DNA from: Candidatus Melainabacteria bacterium
Lineage (GTDB): Bacteria > Cyanobacteriota > Vampirovibrionia > 2-02-FULL-35-15
NCBI GenBank assembly: GCA_023250155.1
Contig: JAHFBG010000001.1
Location: forward strand, 187,131 to 251,130
Direction: 5' to 3'
Length of the DNA stretch: 64,000 nucleotides
Shown: positions 55,039 to 63,511 of the stretch, piece by piece
Numbering within the stretch: the first letter of the stretch is position 1
Layout: the number at the start of each line of letters is the position of its first letter
Made by a program: the position numbers and the translations under genes
Notes under the pieces: generated by a model
The model's database searches: none
The model's input: the letters and a program-made list of their open reading frames with translations, nothing else
What the model was told of the DNA's origin: nothing

Positions 55039-55046
55039 CCTAACTA

Positions 55047-55946
55047 ATGAAGTCAAAAAATATTAACACTAAAAACCTAATCTGGGTATATCCACCAAAC
55101 AATTGGATTTCTAATTATAAAAGAACATTTGTCTATGGATGGGTGAAACCAAAAACAAAATTGTTTATCTCTGTAGAAACATTACATCAGCAAATAAAAG
55201 TTTTTCCAAATGGGAATTTTGCACAAATGGTTAAACTGCCATTTAAGAATGGCAATATTCAGTTAACTCAAGTTTTAAAGAATGGCAAGAAGAAGGTTGT
55301 ATCAAGGGTTGTGATTGTTAGAGAGAAAACAAATAGGATTGAGTTGTTAGGATTGAGGAATGAGCAGAACAGGTTTAATTCTCAATCCTCAGTGCTCAAT
55401 CCTCAATCCTGTGTCATCGTTATTGACCCCGGTCATGGCGGAAAAGAGCATGGCACACATTCTCCAAAAGGTATCCCTGAAAAACATTTCAATCTTCAAG
55501 TTGCTAAACTGCTTTATGAAAAGCTAAATAAATTAGATGATAAAAAGGTTTATCTTACTCGTACAAAAGACAAATTTGTTTCTTTAAAACAGCGGGTAGC
55601 TTTTGCAAAAAAGAAAAAATGTAATTTATTGATTTCAATTCATCACAATGCACTTCCTGATTATGAAAATCCACTAAAACATAAAGGGGTTGGGATTTAT
55701 TACACTCATGATTTTGTAAAACCATTGACAAGATCTTTATTAAAAAATATCTCTAAAGAAGCAAAGTTGAAAAAATATGGAATCTTTAAAAGAAATTTTG
55801 CCTTAACAAAACCTGATTTTTGTCATGCTGTTTTAATAGAATGTGGTTTTTTAATACACCCAGAAGAATCTGAACATATTACACAAAGAAAGACTCAAGA
55901 AAAGATTGTAAATGGAATTATAAAAGTTATTTCTTCACAGTACTAA
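55047..55946 (+). CDS. N-acetylmuramoyl-L-alanine amidase (Amidase_3) with inserted repeat
   Basis: 299 residues. The catalytic domain begins near residue 122: zinc ligands His130 (VIDPGHGGKEHG), Glu145 and His199 (ISIHHNA), and catalytic Glu265 (LIECGF). It cuts the bond between muramic acid and the stem peptide. A beta-rich N-terminal domain (1-95) of unknown type precedes it, and no signal peptide is visible, which is unusual for this enzyme. The linker (97-121) is encoded by an inverted-repeat element. Its 3' end overlaps convergent ruvA by 20 bp. Confidence 0.9.
   Translation: MKSKNINTKNLIWVYPPNNWISNYKRTFVYGWVKPKTKLFISVETLHQQIKVFPNGNFAQMVKLPFKNGNIQLTQVLKNGKKKVVSRVVIVREKTNRIELLGLRNEQNRFNSQSSVLNPQSCVIVIDPGHGGKEHGTHSPKGIPEKHFNLQVAKLLYEKLNKLDDKKVYLTRTKDKFVSLKQRVAFAKKKKCNLLISIHHNALPDYENPLKHKGVGIYYTHDFVKPLTRSLLKNISKEAKLKKYGIFKRNFALTKPDFCHAVLIECGFLIHPEESEHITQRKTQEKIVNGIIKVISSQY
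55349..55410. repeat. Inverted repeat of AATCCTCA type inside the amidase gene
   Basis: Arms 55349-55366 and 55393-55410 pair at 17 of 18 positions (AGGATTGAGGAATGAGCA). The loop and flanks carry further AATCCTCA/TGAGGATT copies. It translates in-frame into the linker between the two domains. Confidence 0.8.
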
Positions 55947-56565
55947 GCCACTTTAATGAAAAATGTATAAGTGATTCTGGTTCAGCATGATTACCATTGT
56001 TTTTAGCTTGTGAAAATGCTTGATTTATTTCGTAGGATGAATATCCCAGCGATTGGAGAACTGAGCGTGCCTCAACCTCTTCTGATCTATGCACATCTTT
56101 AATGACTGAACCATTTTGACTTCCATAAACTATTGGCAAATACTGCCAGTTTTTAATTTTCTCTTTTAGTTCTAAAACCATTCTGCTTGCTGTTTTTTCA
56201 CCAATGCCTTGTGCTTTACGAAGGGCTGAGGTATTATCACTTAGAATTGAATAGGATATTTCACTGACAGTTAAATTGTTTAATAAGTTTAAGGCAGTTT
56301 TAGGTCCTATTCCAGAAACACTAAACAACAAATTAAACAATTCTCTTTCAAGCAGTGTAGGAAAACCAAATAATGTCATCTGGTCTTCTTTATGAACCAA
56401 TGTTGTATAGACTGTTGTGGTTTCACCTTTTTTGCCAAACAATTCAAGCGAGGATAAGGATGTAAGTATCTCATAACCAATACCATTTACTTCAAGTATC
56501 AATCGTTCTTGACCTTGTGGCTGAGTAATTTTTTCTGTAATTATTCCTTTAAAAAAATGATACAT
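55927..56565 (-). CDS. ruvA: Holliday junction DNA helicase subunit RuvA
   Basis: 212 residues from the ATG at 56565 (MYHFFKGIITEK, typical RuvA start); the extension to 56601 begins with TTG. An OB domain, then two helix-hairpin-helix motifs (GIGPKTALNLLNNL and GIGEKTASRMVLELKEKI), then the RuvB-binding C-terminal domain (EARSVLQSLGYSSYEINQAF). RuvA binds four-way junctions and loads RuvB. ruvB and ruvC are not adjacent. Confidence 0.95.
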   Translation of the reverse strand: MYHFFKGIITEKITQPQGQERLILEVNGIGYEILTSLSSLELFGKKGETTTVYTTLVHKEDQMTLFGFPTLLERELFNLLFSVSGIGPKTALNLLNNLTVSEISYSILSDNTSALRKAQGIGEKTASRMVLELKEKIKNWQYLPIVYGSQNGSVIKDVHRSEEVEARSVLQSLGYSSYEINQAFSQAKNNGNHAEPESLIHFSLKWLSTVKK

Positions 56566-56671
56566 CTTTAACTCACTGGTATAATAAAGGTCACAACTCA
56601 AAGAAGTTTATCAGGTCAAACAAATTAGTTAAACAGCTCATAACAAAAAATGAAAGGAAGTTATAAGATCT

Positions 56672-56998
56672 ATGTCTAATGTAGGTGAAGTAACAGACGC
56701 AACTTTTGAGACAGAAGTTCTCAAGGAAAAACTACCGGTTTTGGTAGATTTTTGGGCACCTTGGTGTGGTCCTTGTAGAGCAATAGCTCCTGTAATAGAA
56801 GAAATCGCCAATGAATACACTGGAAAACTAAAGGTTTTAAAGTTAAATACTGATGAGAATCCCAAAATTGCTCAATCTTACAGAATTAGTGGTATTCCAA
56901 GTTTAATGGTCTTTAAAAATGGTCAGCCAGTGGAACAAGTAGTCGGGGCAGTACCAAAATCAACACTTTGTACTGCATTACAAAAACATATAAGTTAA
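56672..56998 (+). CDS. trxA: Thioredoxin
   Basis: 108 residues with the canonical active site WAPWCGPC (Cys32, Cys35), the buried Asp in VDFWAP, and cis-Pro in [10 protein letters not shown] general disulfide reductant in the cytoplasm. A GAAAGGAAG site lies upstream at a rather long distance (about 14 nt). Confidence 0.96.
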   Translation: MSNVGEVTDATFETEVLKEKLPVLVDFWAPWCGPCRAIAPVIEEIANEYTGKLKVLKLNTDENPKIAQSYRISGIPSLMVFKNGQPVEQVVGAVPKSTLCTALQKHIS

Positions 56999-57020
56999 AA
57001 AGTTTTAATCTTGTATTTTA

Positions 57021-58025
57021 ATGTCAAAAGATAATCAAGAACATAAATCAAAACCCAAGCAATTTTTTAAAAATCTGTTAAGGATCTCAATTAGTATAAT
57101 TGCTTTTATATGCCTGATTAAATTCGGGAAAATTGATTTACATACTGCCTTTAAGTACCTTTTAAAAGTTAATCCTGTATATTTTATTCTTGCTTACTTA
57201 AGCTATTTAATTACTGTTATGGTTGCAGGTTTAAGATTTTATTTTTCATCTCATGCAGTTGGTTTCCAAAGAAGTTATTTTCAATTACTACAGCTTAACT
57301 TTGTAGGTGCATTTTTTAACAACTTCTTACCTACTACTTTTGGAGGTGATGCACTTAGAGGGTATTATTTAAAAAAGGGCTCTTCTGTATCTCTCAGTAG
57401 AGCTGCAGCTTGTATCGTATATGAACGTTATACAGGAATGATTGTTTTATTTTGGCTATTGTCATTAGCCTTTATTCTTCAATATTTGGGGTTTATTGGA
57501 AAGTCTTCGTGGAGTTTACCGAATCAAATTATTATTTTTTGTCATATTGGAAGTTTTATAACTATATTTTTAGTCCCATTTTTACCTCAAGTAAACAAAC
57601 TTATTTTTGGTAAGTCAAATTGGCTCTATCAAAGAGTTCTAGAACCTGTTTTAGTTTATTGGAATGACATGAAGCTTACATTTAAAATTATAGCTTTATC
57701 ATTTGTTCTTCAATTTTTTGTCATTCTTAGTCATTATTTTATTGCACTTTCATTAAATATAGAAATTCCTTTAAGTTATTATCTTGTTTTTTATCCATTA
57801 ACTACATTGGCTGGTTTTATGATTCCAAGTTTAAATGGTCTTGGAATAAGAGAAGGGGCATATATTTATTTTTTAAAAATCGTCAGTGTAAGCAATGAAC
57901 AAGGTTTAGCTTTTAGTATTGGATGGCTAATTGTTTTATTGATTACAAGCTTTATTGGTGGGGTTATATACATGATAGGTGACTTCCATAATTATAAGCC
58001 TTTACAAGAAGTACAAGAATCATAA
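57021..58025 (+). CDS. Lysylphosphatidylglycerol synthase-like flippase-type membrane protein
   Basis: 334 residues, eight membrane segments, PF03706 (UPF0104/AglD-like). The diagnostic motif NNFLPTTFGGDALRGYYL is at about 95-112, with IVYERYTGM following. The soluble synthetase domain of MprF is absent. Such proteins are thought to flip lipids or lipid-linked sugars. It follows trxA by 22 bp and converges with the ABC exporter gene. Confidence 0.85.
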   Translation: MSKDNQEHKSKPKQFFKNLLRISISIIAFICLIKFGKIDLHTAFKYLLKVNPVYFILAYLSYLITVMVAGLRFYFSSHAVGFQRSYFQLLQLNFVGAFFNNFLPTTFGGDALRGYYLKKGSSVSLSRAAACIVYERYTGMIVLFWLLSLAFILQYLGFIGKSSWSLPNQIIIFCHIGSFITIFLVPFLPQVNKLIFGKSNWLYQRVLEPVLVYWNDMKLTFKIIALSFVLQFFVILSHYFIALSLNIEIPLSYYLVFYPLTTLAGFMIPSLNGLGIREGAYIYFLKIVSVSNEQGLAFSIGWLIVLLITSFIGGVIYMIGDFHNYKPLQEVQES

Positions 58026-58028
58026 TAA

Positions 58029-59813
58029 TCATGCTTCTACGGGGAATTGATTGTTGATAATTTTACCATCCTCAAGCGCAATAACCTTGTCTACACTATC
58101 AATTGTAGATTGCCTGTGGGCAATTATAATTACTGTTCTATTTTTAAAAAGCTCATTAATAGCTTCTTGAATGTACTTTTCAGATTCATTATCAAGATGA
58201 CTCGTAGGTTCATCCAGTATTAGTATCGGTGCATCTTTTAAGAATGCTCTGGCTAATGCAACTCTTTGTCTTTGACCGCCAGAGAGTCTCATACCTTGTT
58301 CACCTACTATAGTTTCAAAACCATCTTGTAGCTTTTCTACAAACTCTATGACATGTGCTTTTTTTGCAGCTTCTTTAAGTTCTTCATTTGTAGCATTAGG
58401 CTTTCCAAAAACAATATTTTCTCTAATTGAACAGTTAAACAAAACTTGTTCTTGAGTTACAAGTGATATTTGTGATCTTAAAAAATGAAGATCAATACTT
58501 TGAATGTTTATACCATCAATTTCAATCTTTCCACTTTGTGGCTCATAGAACCTTGGGATTAAACTAACAAGAGATGTTTTTCCAACCCCTGATGGACCAA
58601 CTAAAGCAACTTTTTCATTTGGGCATATTTCAAGATTAATGTTTTTTAAAACTTCTCTGCCATTTGGATATGTAAATGAAACGTTTTTGAATATAATATG
58701 CCCATGTATGTGTGGGTCGTGCCGCTCATAAAATGAGCGAGCCTCGCCCACTTCGTGGGCGGAACCCACACCCACGTGGGATTTTAACGAGGGCTCTAAA
58801 TCAAGAATTTCAAACACTCTTTCACTTGCACCAAGTGCTTGTTGTAATGTAGACCATACCCTGCTTATTCTTTTTATAGGCTCATATAAAAGAACTGTAG
58901 ATAAAAAATATGAAGAAAAATCACCAAGTGTAATTTGAGATAAAGCCACACTTTTCATACCATACCAAAATACAAAAGCAATTCCACAGGCACCTATAAA
59001 TCCAGTTATAGGTGAAATCATAGCTTCAATCATAACTGTCTTTTTTAATGTGGAAAAAAGCTTTGAGTTTTTAGTTTGAAATTGTTTATTGCGGATATCT
59101 TCTAGATTGTATGCTTGAGTTAGTTTCAAATTCTGTAAACTCTCTTGTATAAAACCGGATAAGTGACCAATGTTGTCTTGCCCTTTACGACTTAATTTCC
59201 TAAGCCTTTTAGCAAGGTTTGCTACAGGAATTACAAAGAGAGGTATAACAATTATTGCTACAAGTGTAAGTGACCAATTTACTGATAAAAGCCAGATAAA
59301 TAAAAACAGAGCTTTTGAGGAATCATTAAATATGGTAGTAATTGTCTCTGCTACCCATGACTGGACAGCTACTAAATCATTTGTAACTCTGGATACATAG
59401 CTTCCACTTGTTTCTTTAGTGACTTGTGATAAAGAAAGTTTTTGAAGATGTTCATGCAGTGCATTTCTTATATCTCTTACAGTGGCTATGCCAATAAACC
59501 TAATAAAAAACTGATGAACAAATCTTAGTAAACCATCAAGCATATAAGCAGAAATAATAAGTATGGGAATTATTTTTAATAATTCATTTACGTGAATACT
59601 CATACTTGGAGAGCCGATTAAAGTTTTTAATTGTTTTGGTAATAAAAAAATTCTTCCGTGCTGACTTGGCATGTTTAAACCATCGACTGCTATTTTTACA
59701 ACCCATGGTGGAAAAAGAGAAATAAAACCTGCTAAAATCATTGAAAAAAAAGCAGCTCCAAACTGAAGCCAGTATTTTTTTCCATATGAGATGAGCCTTG
59801 AAAGCGTGTCCAT
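58029..59813 (-). CDS. MsbA-like ABC exporter with in-frame palindromic insertion
   Basis: 594 residues: a six-helix type I exporter domain (1-330) and an ATPase domain with Walker A GPSGVGKTS (about 406-414), signature LSGGQRQRVALARA, Walker B ILILDEPTSHLD and H-loop IIIAHRQST. Family members carry lipid A core, lipids or peptides; with lptB and lptF/G nearby a lipid role is plausible but not shown. Between the membrane and ATPase domains (residues 347-370) a repeat element adds 24 residues rich in His and charged groups (VGVGSAHEVGEARSFYERHD). Confidence 0.9.
   Translation of the reverse strand: MDTLSRLISYGKKYWLQFGAAFFSMILAGFISLFPPWVVKIAVDGLNMPSQHGRIFLLPKQLKTLIGSPSMSIHVNELLKIIPILIISAYMLDGLLRFVHQFFIRFIGIATVRDIRNALHEHLQKLSLSQVTKETSGSYVSRVTNDLVAVQSWVAETITTIFNDSSKALFLFIWLLSVNWSLTLVAIIVIPLFVIPVANLAKRLRKLSRKGQDNIGHLSGFIQESLQNLKLTQAYNLEDIRNKQFQTKNSKLFSTLKKTVMIEAMISPITGFIGACGIAFVFWYGMKSVALSQITLGDFSSYFLSTVLLYEPIKRISRVWSTLQQALGASERVFEILDLEPSLKSHVGVGSAHEVGEARSFYERHDPHIHGHIIFKNVSFTYPNGREVLKNINLEICPNEKVALVGPSGVGKTSLVSLIPRFYEPQSGKIEIDGINIQSIDLHFLRSQISLVTQEQVLFNCSIRENIVFGKPNATNEELKEAAKKAHVIEFVEKLQDGFETIVGEQGMRLSGGQRQRVALARAFLKDAPILILDEPTSHLDNESEKYIQEAINELFKNRTVIIIAHRQSTIDSVDKVIALEDGKIINNQFPVEA
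58706..58775. repeat. GTAGG-type palindrome split by a 42-bp double hairpin, inside the ABC gene
   Basis: Outer arms at 58706-58717 and 58764-58775 (GTATGTGTGGGT against GTGGGTGTGGGT, 10 of 12) match the arms of the intact palindrome at 9181. The interior 58721-58762 holds two hairpins (GCTCAT/ATGAGC and CGCCCAC/GTGGGCG), homologous to 32928-32969. The total length keeps the reading frame. Confidence 0.85.
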
Positions 59814-59899
59814 AAGACTATGATTATACCTTTCATAGAGATAAATTTTTATAAATACCTATCTTATTTGGTTAAAAGCGTTAATATGTAACAAGCATT

Positions 59900-60520
59900 A
59901 TGCAGGATACAGAACTTCCTCCACTACCAAAATCTCTGAAAGCTCAAAGAACGCGACAGAGAATCCTTGAAGCAGCTAGAGCAGTTTTTGCTGAGCGTGG
60001 TTTTGCTAAGGCTACAGCTGAAGAGATTTCTACAAGAGCAGGTGTAGGTTATGGAACGTTTTATTTGTACTTCACTGATAAGAGACAAGCATTGCATACT
60101 ATTCTTAGAGAAATAGATGACAAGCTTTACCAGCTTGGCCAAGTAGAAGGTATCCCAAATAGAATGGGTCTTGGTGCACTAGCTCCTATTAAAGTAACTA
60201 TTAGTGGTTTTTTTGACAGTTTTAAAAATTATGTAGATGTTTTAAAAATATGCCATGAGCTTTCAGCAACTGATCCAGATTTTAAAAACCAGCATGATAA
60301 AGTACGAGCAAGATTAGTAAATAAAATAAAAGAACATCTTTTAAAAGGTTTGGAGCTTGGAAACACAAGAAATATTGATCCTGAAATTGCATCAATTGCA
60401 CTAGCTGGACTTATTGAAACAATAGCAGTTGATTGGTTTTTTAATAACCATCCTTGGGATAGAGAGAAAGTAATTAACACAGTTGCAAAGCTTTATTATA
60501 GTGCAGTGATAAAAGCTTAG
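59900..60520 (+). CDS. TetR family transcriptional regulator
   Basis: 206 residues. The N-terminal helix-turn-helix (about 16-62) reads [20 protein letters not shown] and [20 protein letters not shown], a textbook TetR_N domain. The helical ligand domain gives no clue to the effector. Divergent from the ABC exporter (86 bp apart), so control of that exporter is a reasonable guess. It converges with fabI, 1 bp apart. Confidence 0.93.
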   Translation: MQDTELPPLPKSLKAQRTRQRILEAARAVFAERGFAKATAEEISTRAGVGYGTFYLYFTDKRQALHTILREIDDKLYQLGQVEGIPNRMGLGALAPIKVTISGFFDSFKNYVDVLKICHELSATDPDFKNQHDKVRARLVNKIKEHLLKGLELGNTRNIDPEIASIALAGLIETIAVDWFFNNHPWDREKVINTVAKLYYSAVIKA

Positions 60521-60521
60521 T

Positions 60522-61355
60522 TTACATAGCCAGTGTATTATAACCACAATCTACATAAATCACTTCGCTAGTAATCGCACGTGAATAATCACTAAATAAA
60601 AATACACAGGTGTCTGCTACTTCTTCAGCTGATACGTTTTTCTTCAGTGGGGCAACTGTTCTAAAGTGTTCAAGCATTTTAGAAAAGTCACTAATACCGC
60701 TTGCAGAGAGTGTTTTAATAGGTCCTGGTGAAACCACATTTACACGAATATTTTTAGATCCAAGATCATATGCTAAATATCTGGCTGAACTTTCAAGCGC
60801 TGCTTTTGCTACACCCATTACATTATAATTTTTAACTATTCTTTCACTTCCTAAATAGCTTAGTGCAACAATACTCCCACCTTTTTCTTCCATGGCAGGT
60901 TTAAATGCTTTAGCCAATGCAATCAATGAATAGCTGCTTACATCTTGTGCTAAATGATACCCATCACGAGATGTGTTTACAAACTCTCCTCCAAGCTCTT
61001 CATGCTTTGCAAATGCTACTGCATGTAAAAAGAAATCAATTTGTCCAAATTGTTTTTTTATTGTATTCCCTGCTTGTTGTAATTCTTCATCTTTTGTTAC
61101 GTCTAAATTTACTGAAAAAGGATCTTTCACATCTTCCTCTTTAAAAAGTTTTTCTAAGTTTCTAAGTACTCTTTCTCCTTGATAAGTGAAACCAATTTCA
61201 GCACCTTCTCTTATACATGCTTTTGCTACTGCCCAGGCTATGCTCCACTTGTTTGCAACTCCAACAATTATTCCTTTTTTTCCTTTTAGTAAATTGTTTG
61301 ATGACATATTTGTATTTTCCTTCTCAATTGGTTTTTCTGTAGTTTGTATAGGCAT
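60522..61355 (-). CDS. fabI: Enoyl-[acyl-carrier-protein] reductase (NADH) FabI
   Basis: 277 residues, an SDR enzyme that completes each fatty acid elongation cycle. The FabI-type nucleotide motif is GIIVGVANKWSIAWAVAKA. The catalytic Tyr-x6-Lys is in YNVMGVAK. The C-terminal segment is SEVIYVDCGYNTL. The start at 61355 is supported by AAGGAG 6 nt upstream, though homologues begin at about residue 17 (MSSNNLLKGKKG). A triclosan/isoniazid-class target. Confidence 0.95.
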   Translation of the reverse strand: MPIQTTEKPIEKENTNMSSNNLLKGKKGIIVGVANKWSIAWAVAKACIREGAEIGFTYQGERVLRNLEKLFKEEDVKDPFSVNLDVTKDEELQQAGNTIKKQFGQIDFFLHAVAFAKHEELGGEFVNTSRDGYHLAQDVSSYSLIALAKAFKPAMEEKGGSIVALSYLGSERIVKNYNVMGVAKAALESSARYLAYDLGSKNIRVNVVSPGPIKTLSASGISDFSKMLEHFRTVAPLKKNVSAEEVADTCVFLFSDYSRAITSEVIYVDCGYNTLAM

Positions 61356-61472
61356 AAAATCTCCTTAATATGAGCATAAATATAATAGCAAATTTACTTA
61401 TTTAAGATATTTTATGCAGTGTTTCTACGTCGTTACATGATAGATTAATAAAGGTTAGCTCAGATTATTAAA

Positions 61473-62264
61473 ATGACACTTAAAGTAAATAACCTTACAA
61501 AATCTTTCAATGGGAAAACTGTTGTAAATAAAATCTCATTTGAAGTAAAGCCTGGTGAAATTGTTGGATTGCTTGGACCAAATGGTGCAGGTAAAACTAC
61601 TTCATTTGATATGGTAGTAGGCTTAATAAGACCTGATGGTGGAAATGTCCAACTTTTTGACAAGGATGTTACAACCTTGCCTATTCATAAAAGAGCTAGA
61701 TCAGGGATAGGCTATTTAACACAAGAACCATCTATTTTTCGAAGACTAAGTGTAGCTGATAATTTGAGATTGATTTGGGATGTTTTGGGAGAAGAGAACA
61801 AGAAGCAAAAGGCAGGAAGCAGGAAACAGGAGACAGGAGGCAGGAGGCAGGAGGCAGGAAGCAAGAGGCAAGAAGAGGAGGAAAAGTTAGAACAATTACT
61901 CAAAGAGTTTGACCTATTAGATTTAAAAGACCATATTGCAATTAGTCTTAGTGGTGGTGAAAGACGTCGTGTAGAGATAGCAAGAGTGCTTGCAGGTGAT
62001 CCAAAGTTTATTCTTTTAGATGAACCATTTACAGGTATTGATCCAATTGCTATTCAGGACATTCAAAAATTAACATCAAGCTTAAAAACAAAAAGAAATA
62101 TTGGTATTTTACTTACAGATCATAATCCAAGAGCTACACTTGCAATTACTGATAGAGCATATATTATTCAGGATGGAAAAATTTTATTAGCAGGAACTGC
62201 TAAAGAAATAGCAAATGATCCAATAGCACGTAAATATTATCTTGGTGAGGACTTTACCTTATGA
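61473..62264 (+). CDS. lptB: LPS export ABC ATPase LptB with repeat-encoded insertion
   Basis: 263 residues against about 240 in the family. Walker A GPNGAGKTT (35-43), LTQEPSIFRRLSVADNL, signature LSGGERRRVEIARVL and Walker B ILLDEPFTGIDPIA. LptB powers transfer of lipopolysaccharide from the inner membrane with LptF/LptG. Residues 109-135 are a Lys/Arg/Gln-rich insert encoded by a GGCAGGA-type DNA repeat. The stop overlaps the start of the permease gene by 4 bp (translational coupling). Confidence 0.94.
   Translation: MTLKVNNLTKSFNGKTVVNKISFEVKPGEIVGLLGPNGAGKTTSFDMVVGLIRPDGGNVQLFDKDVTTLPIHKRARSGIGYLTQEPSIFRRLSVADNLRLIWDVLGEENKKQKAGSRKQETGGRRQEAGSKRQEEEEKLEQLLKEFDLLDLKDHIAISLSGGERRRVEIARVLAGDPKFILLDEPFTGIDPIAIQDIQKLTSSLKTKRNIGILLTDHNPRATLAITDRAYIIQDGKILLAGTAKEIANDPIARKYYLGEDFTL
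61800..61876 (+). repeat. Purine-rich GGCAGGA direct repeat inside lptB
   Basis: About ten imperfect 7-bp copies of aggcagg/aagcagg. It is almost free of pyrimidines other than C, unlike the flanking coding sequence. In-frame with lptB. Confidence 0.85.
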
Positions 62265-63409
62265 TTAAATTCTTTAAAGAGATTATTTTTACTAGATTAA
62301 ACATTCTTGATAAATATGTCATTAATGAATTCTGGATGCCATTTATATCAGGCTCAGCTATTATTACAGGTATTTGGTTAAGTGCTGATCAATTACGCCA
62401 TGTATTTAAACTAATTACGACTTCAGATGCCCCAATCACACTTGCCATGACTATTTTAGGCTTGCATCTCCCACAAATCTTAGTCATTACAATTCCTATA
62501 GGTGTACTTTGGGCATCATTTCTTGTTTTTAGTCGGTTAAACAATGACTCAGAAATTATTGCTTTAAGAACAAGTGGGATTAGCTTAATAAAAATTCTAC
62601 GACCTGTAATTTTATTTGGATTATTAACTACGGTTGCATCTTTTACAATAAGTGAGTTTATTGTACCTATTTGTGGCCCCTTAGTTAGAAAGCTTGAGAT
62701 TTATGCTGTATATAAAAATCCTTTTCCAAACAGCAAAGAAAGCTTTGTTTATTTAGAAAAGACATCTAAGAAAAAACTAAAAAGAATTTTTTATGCATCA
62801 TACTACAATGCTGATACAGATATTTTAAAAAAAATATTAATTTTGGATTTCACAAGAATAGGTTTAAGACAGATTTATACAGCAAAAACTGCTAAATGGA
62901 GACCAGAAAAAGGAGGGTGGGAACTCTATAATGGTATAAACCATACCATTTCAAATGATGATCTTGTAAGTAGAGTTTCAAGTTTTGATGTATTCTTTAT
63001 CCCTAGTGGTTCAACGCCAGCTACATTAATACGTGAACTAAGTAAACCAAGCGAAATGAACTTTGTACGACTTAGTAAACTTCTTCAATTACAGAAAGAA
63101 CATACAATTCATACCGATGATTATGAAGAAGCAAGAGTTACTTTCCATAGCAAATTTGCAAGACCGATTGCATGTCTTTTAATTGCATTAGTTGGTGCAC
63201 CACTTGGTATCCTTCCCCGTAGATCAAACTCAAGCTGGAATTATATTGTTCTTGCAATGATAATTTTCCAATTTTACATGGGACAGTCAGTGTGTACCTC
63301 ATTAGCTGAAGCAGGTAAACTTTCACCAGTTATTGCAGCTTGGATTCCAAATATTGTTTTATTAGTTATTGCAGTTTTTATCATTAGACAAAAAGCAAGA
63401 TTGGCTTAA
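62261..63409 (+). CDS. LptF/LptG family LPS export permease (YjgP/YjgQ)
   Basis: 382 residues with membrane segments near both ends and a periplasmic beta-jellyroll-like middle. N-terminal ILDKYVINEFWMPFISGSAI; ALRTSGISLIKILRPV; C-terminal FHSKFARPIACLLIALVGAP and YYxx-type helix with GQS. It overlaps lptB, so the two form one unit. A single copy is visible, as in cyanobacteria, where one permease may form a homodimer. Confidence 0.92.
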   Translation: MIKFFKEIIFTRLNILDKYVINEFWMPFISGSAIITGIWLSADQLRHVFKLITTSDAPITLAMTILGLHLPQILVITIPIGVLWASFLVFSRLNNDSEIIALRTSGISLIKILRPVILFGLLTTVASFTISEFIVPICGPLVRKLEIYAVYKNPFPNSKESFVYLEKTSKKKLKRIFYASYYNADTDILKKILILDFTRIGLRQIYTAKTAKWRPEKGGWELYNGINHTISNDDLVSRVSSFDVFFIPSGSTPATLIRELSKPSEMNFVRLSKLLQLQKEHTIHTDDYEEARVTFHSKFARPIACLLIALVGAPLGILPRRSNSSWNYIVLAMIIFQFYMGQSVCTSLAEAGKLSPVIAAWIPNIVLLVIAVFIIRQKARLA

Positions 63410-63511
63410 AGGCAATTCGCCAATATATAATGAATAACCCGATTAAATGGGAATTTGATAGAAATAATCAATAATTTGAATATTGGTACAATTATCAATG
63501 GTTAAAATATT

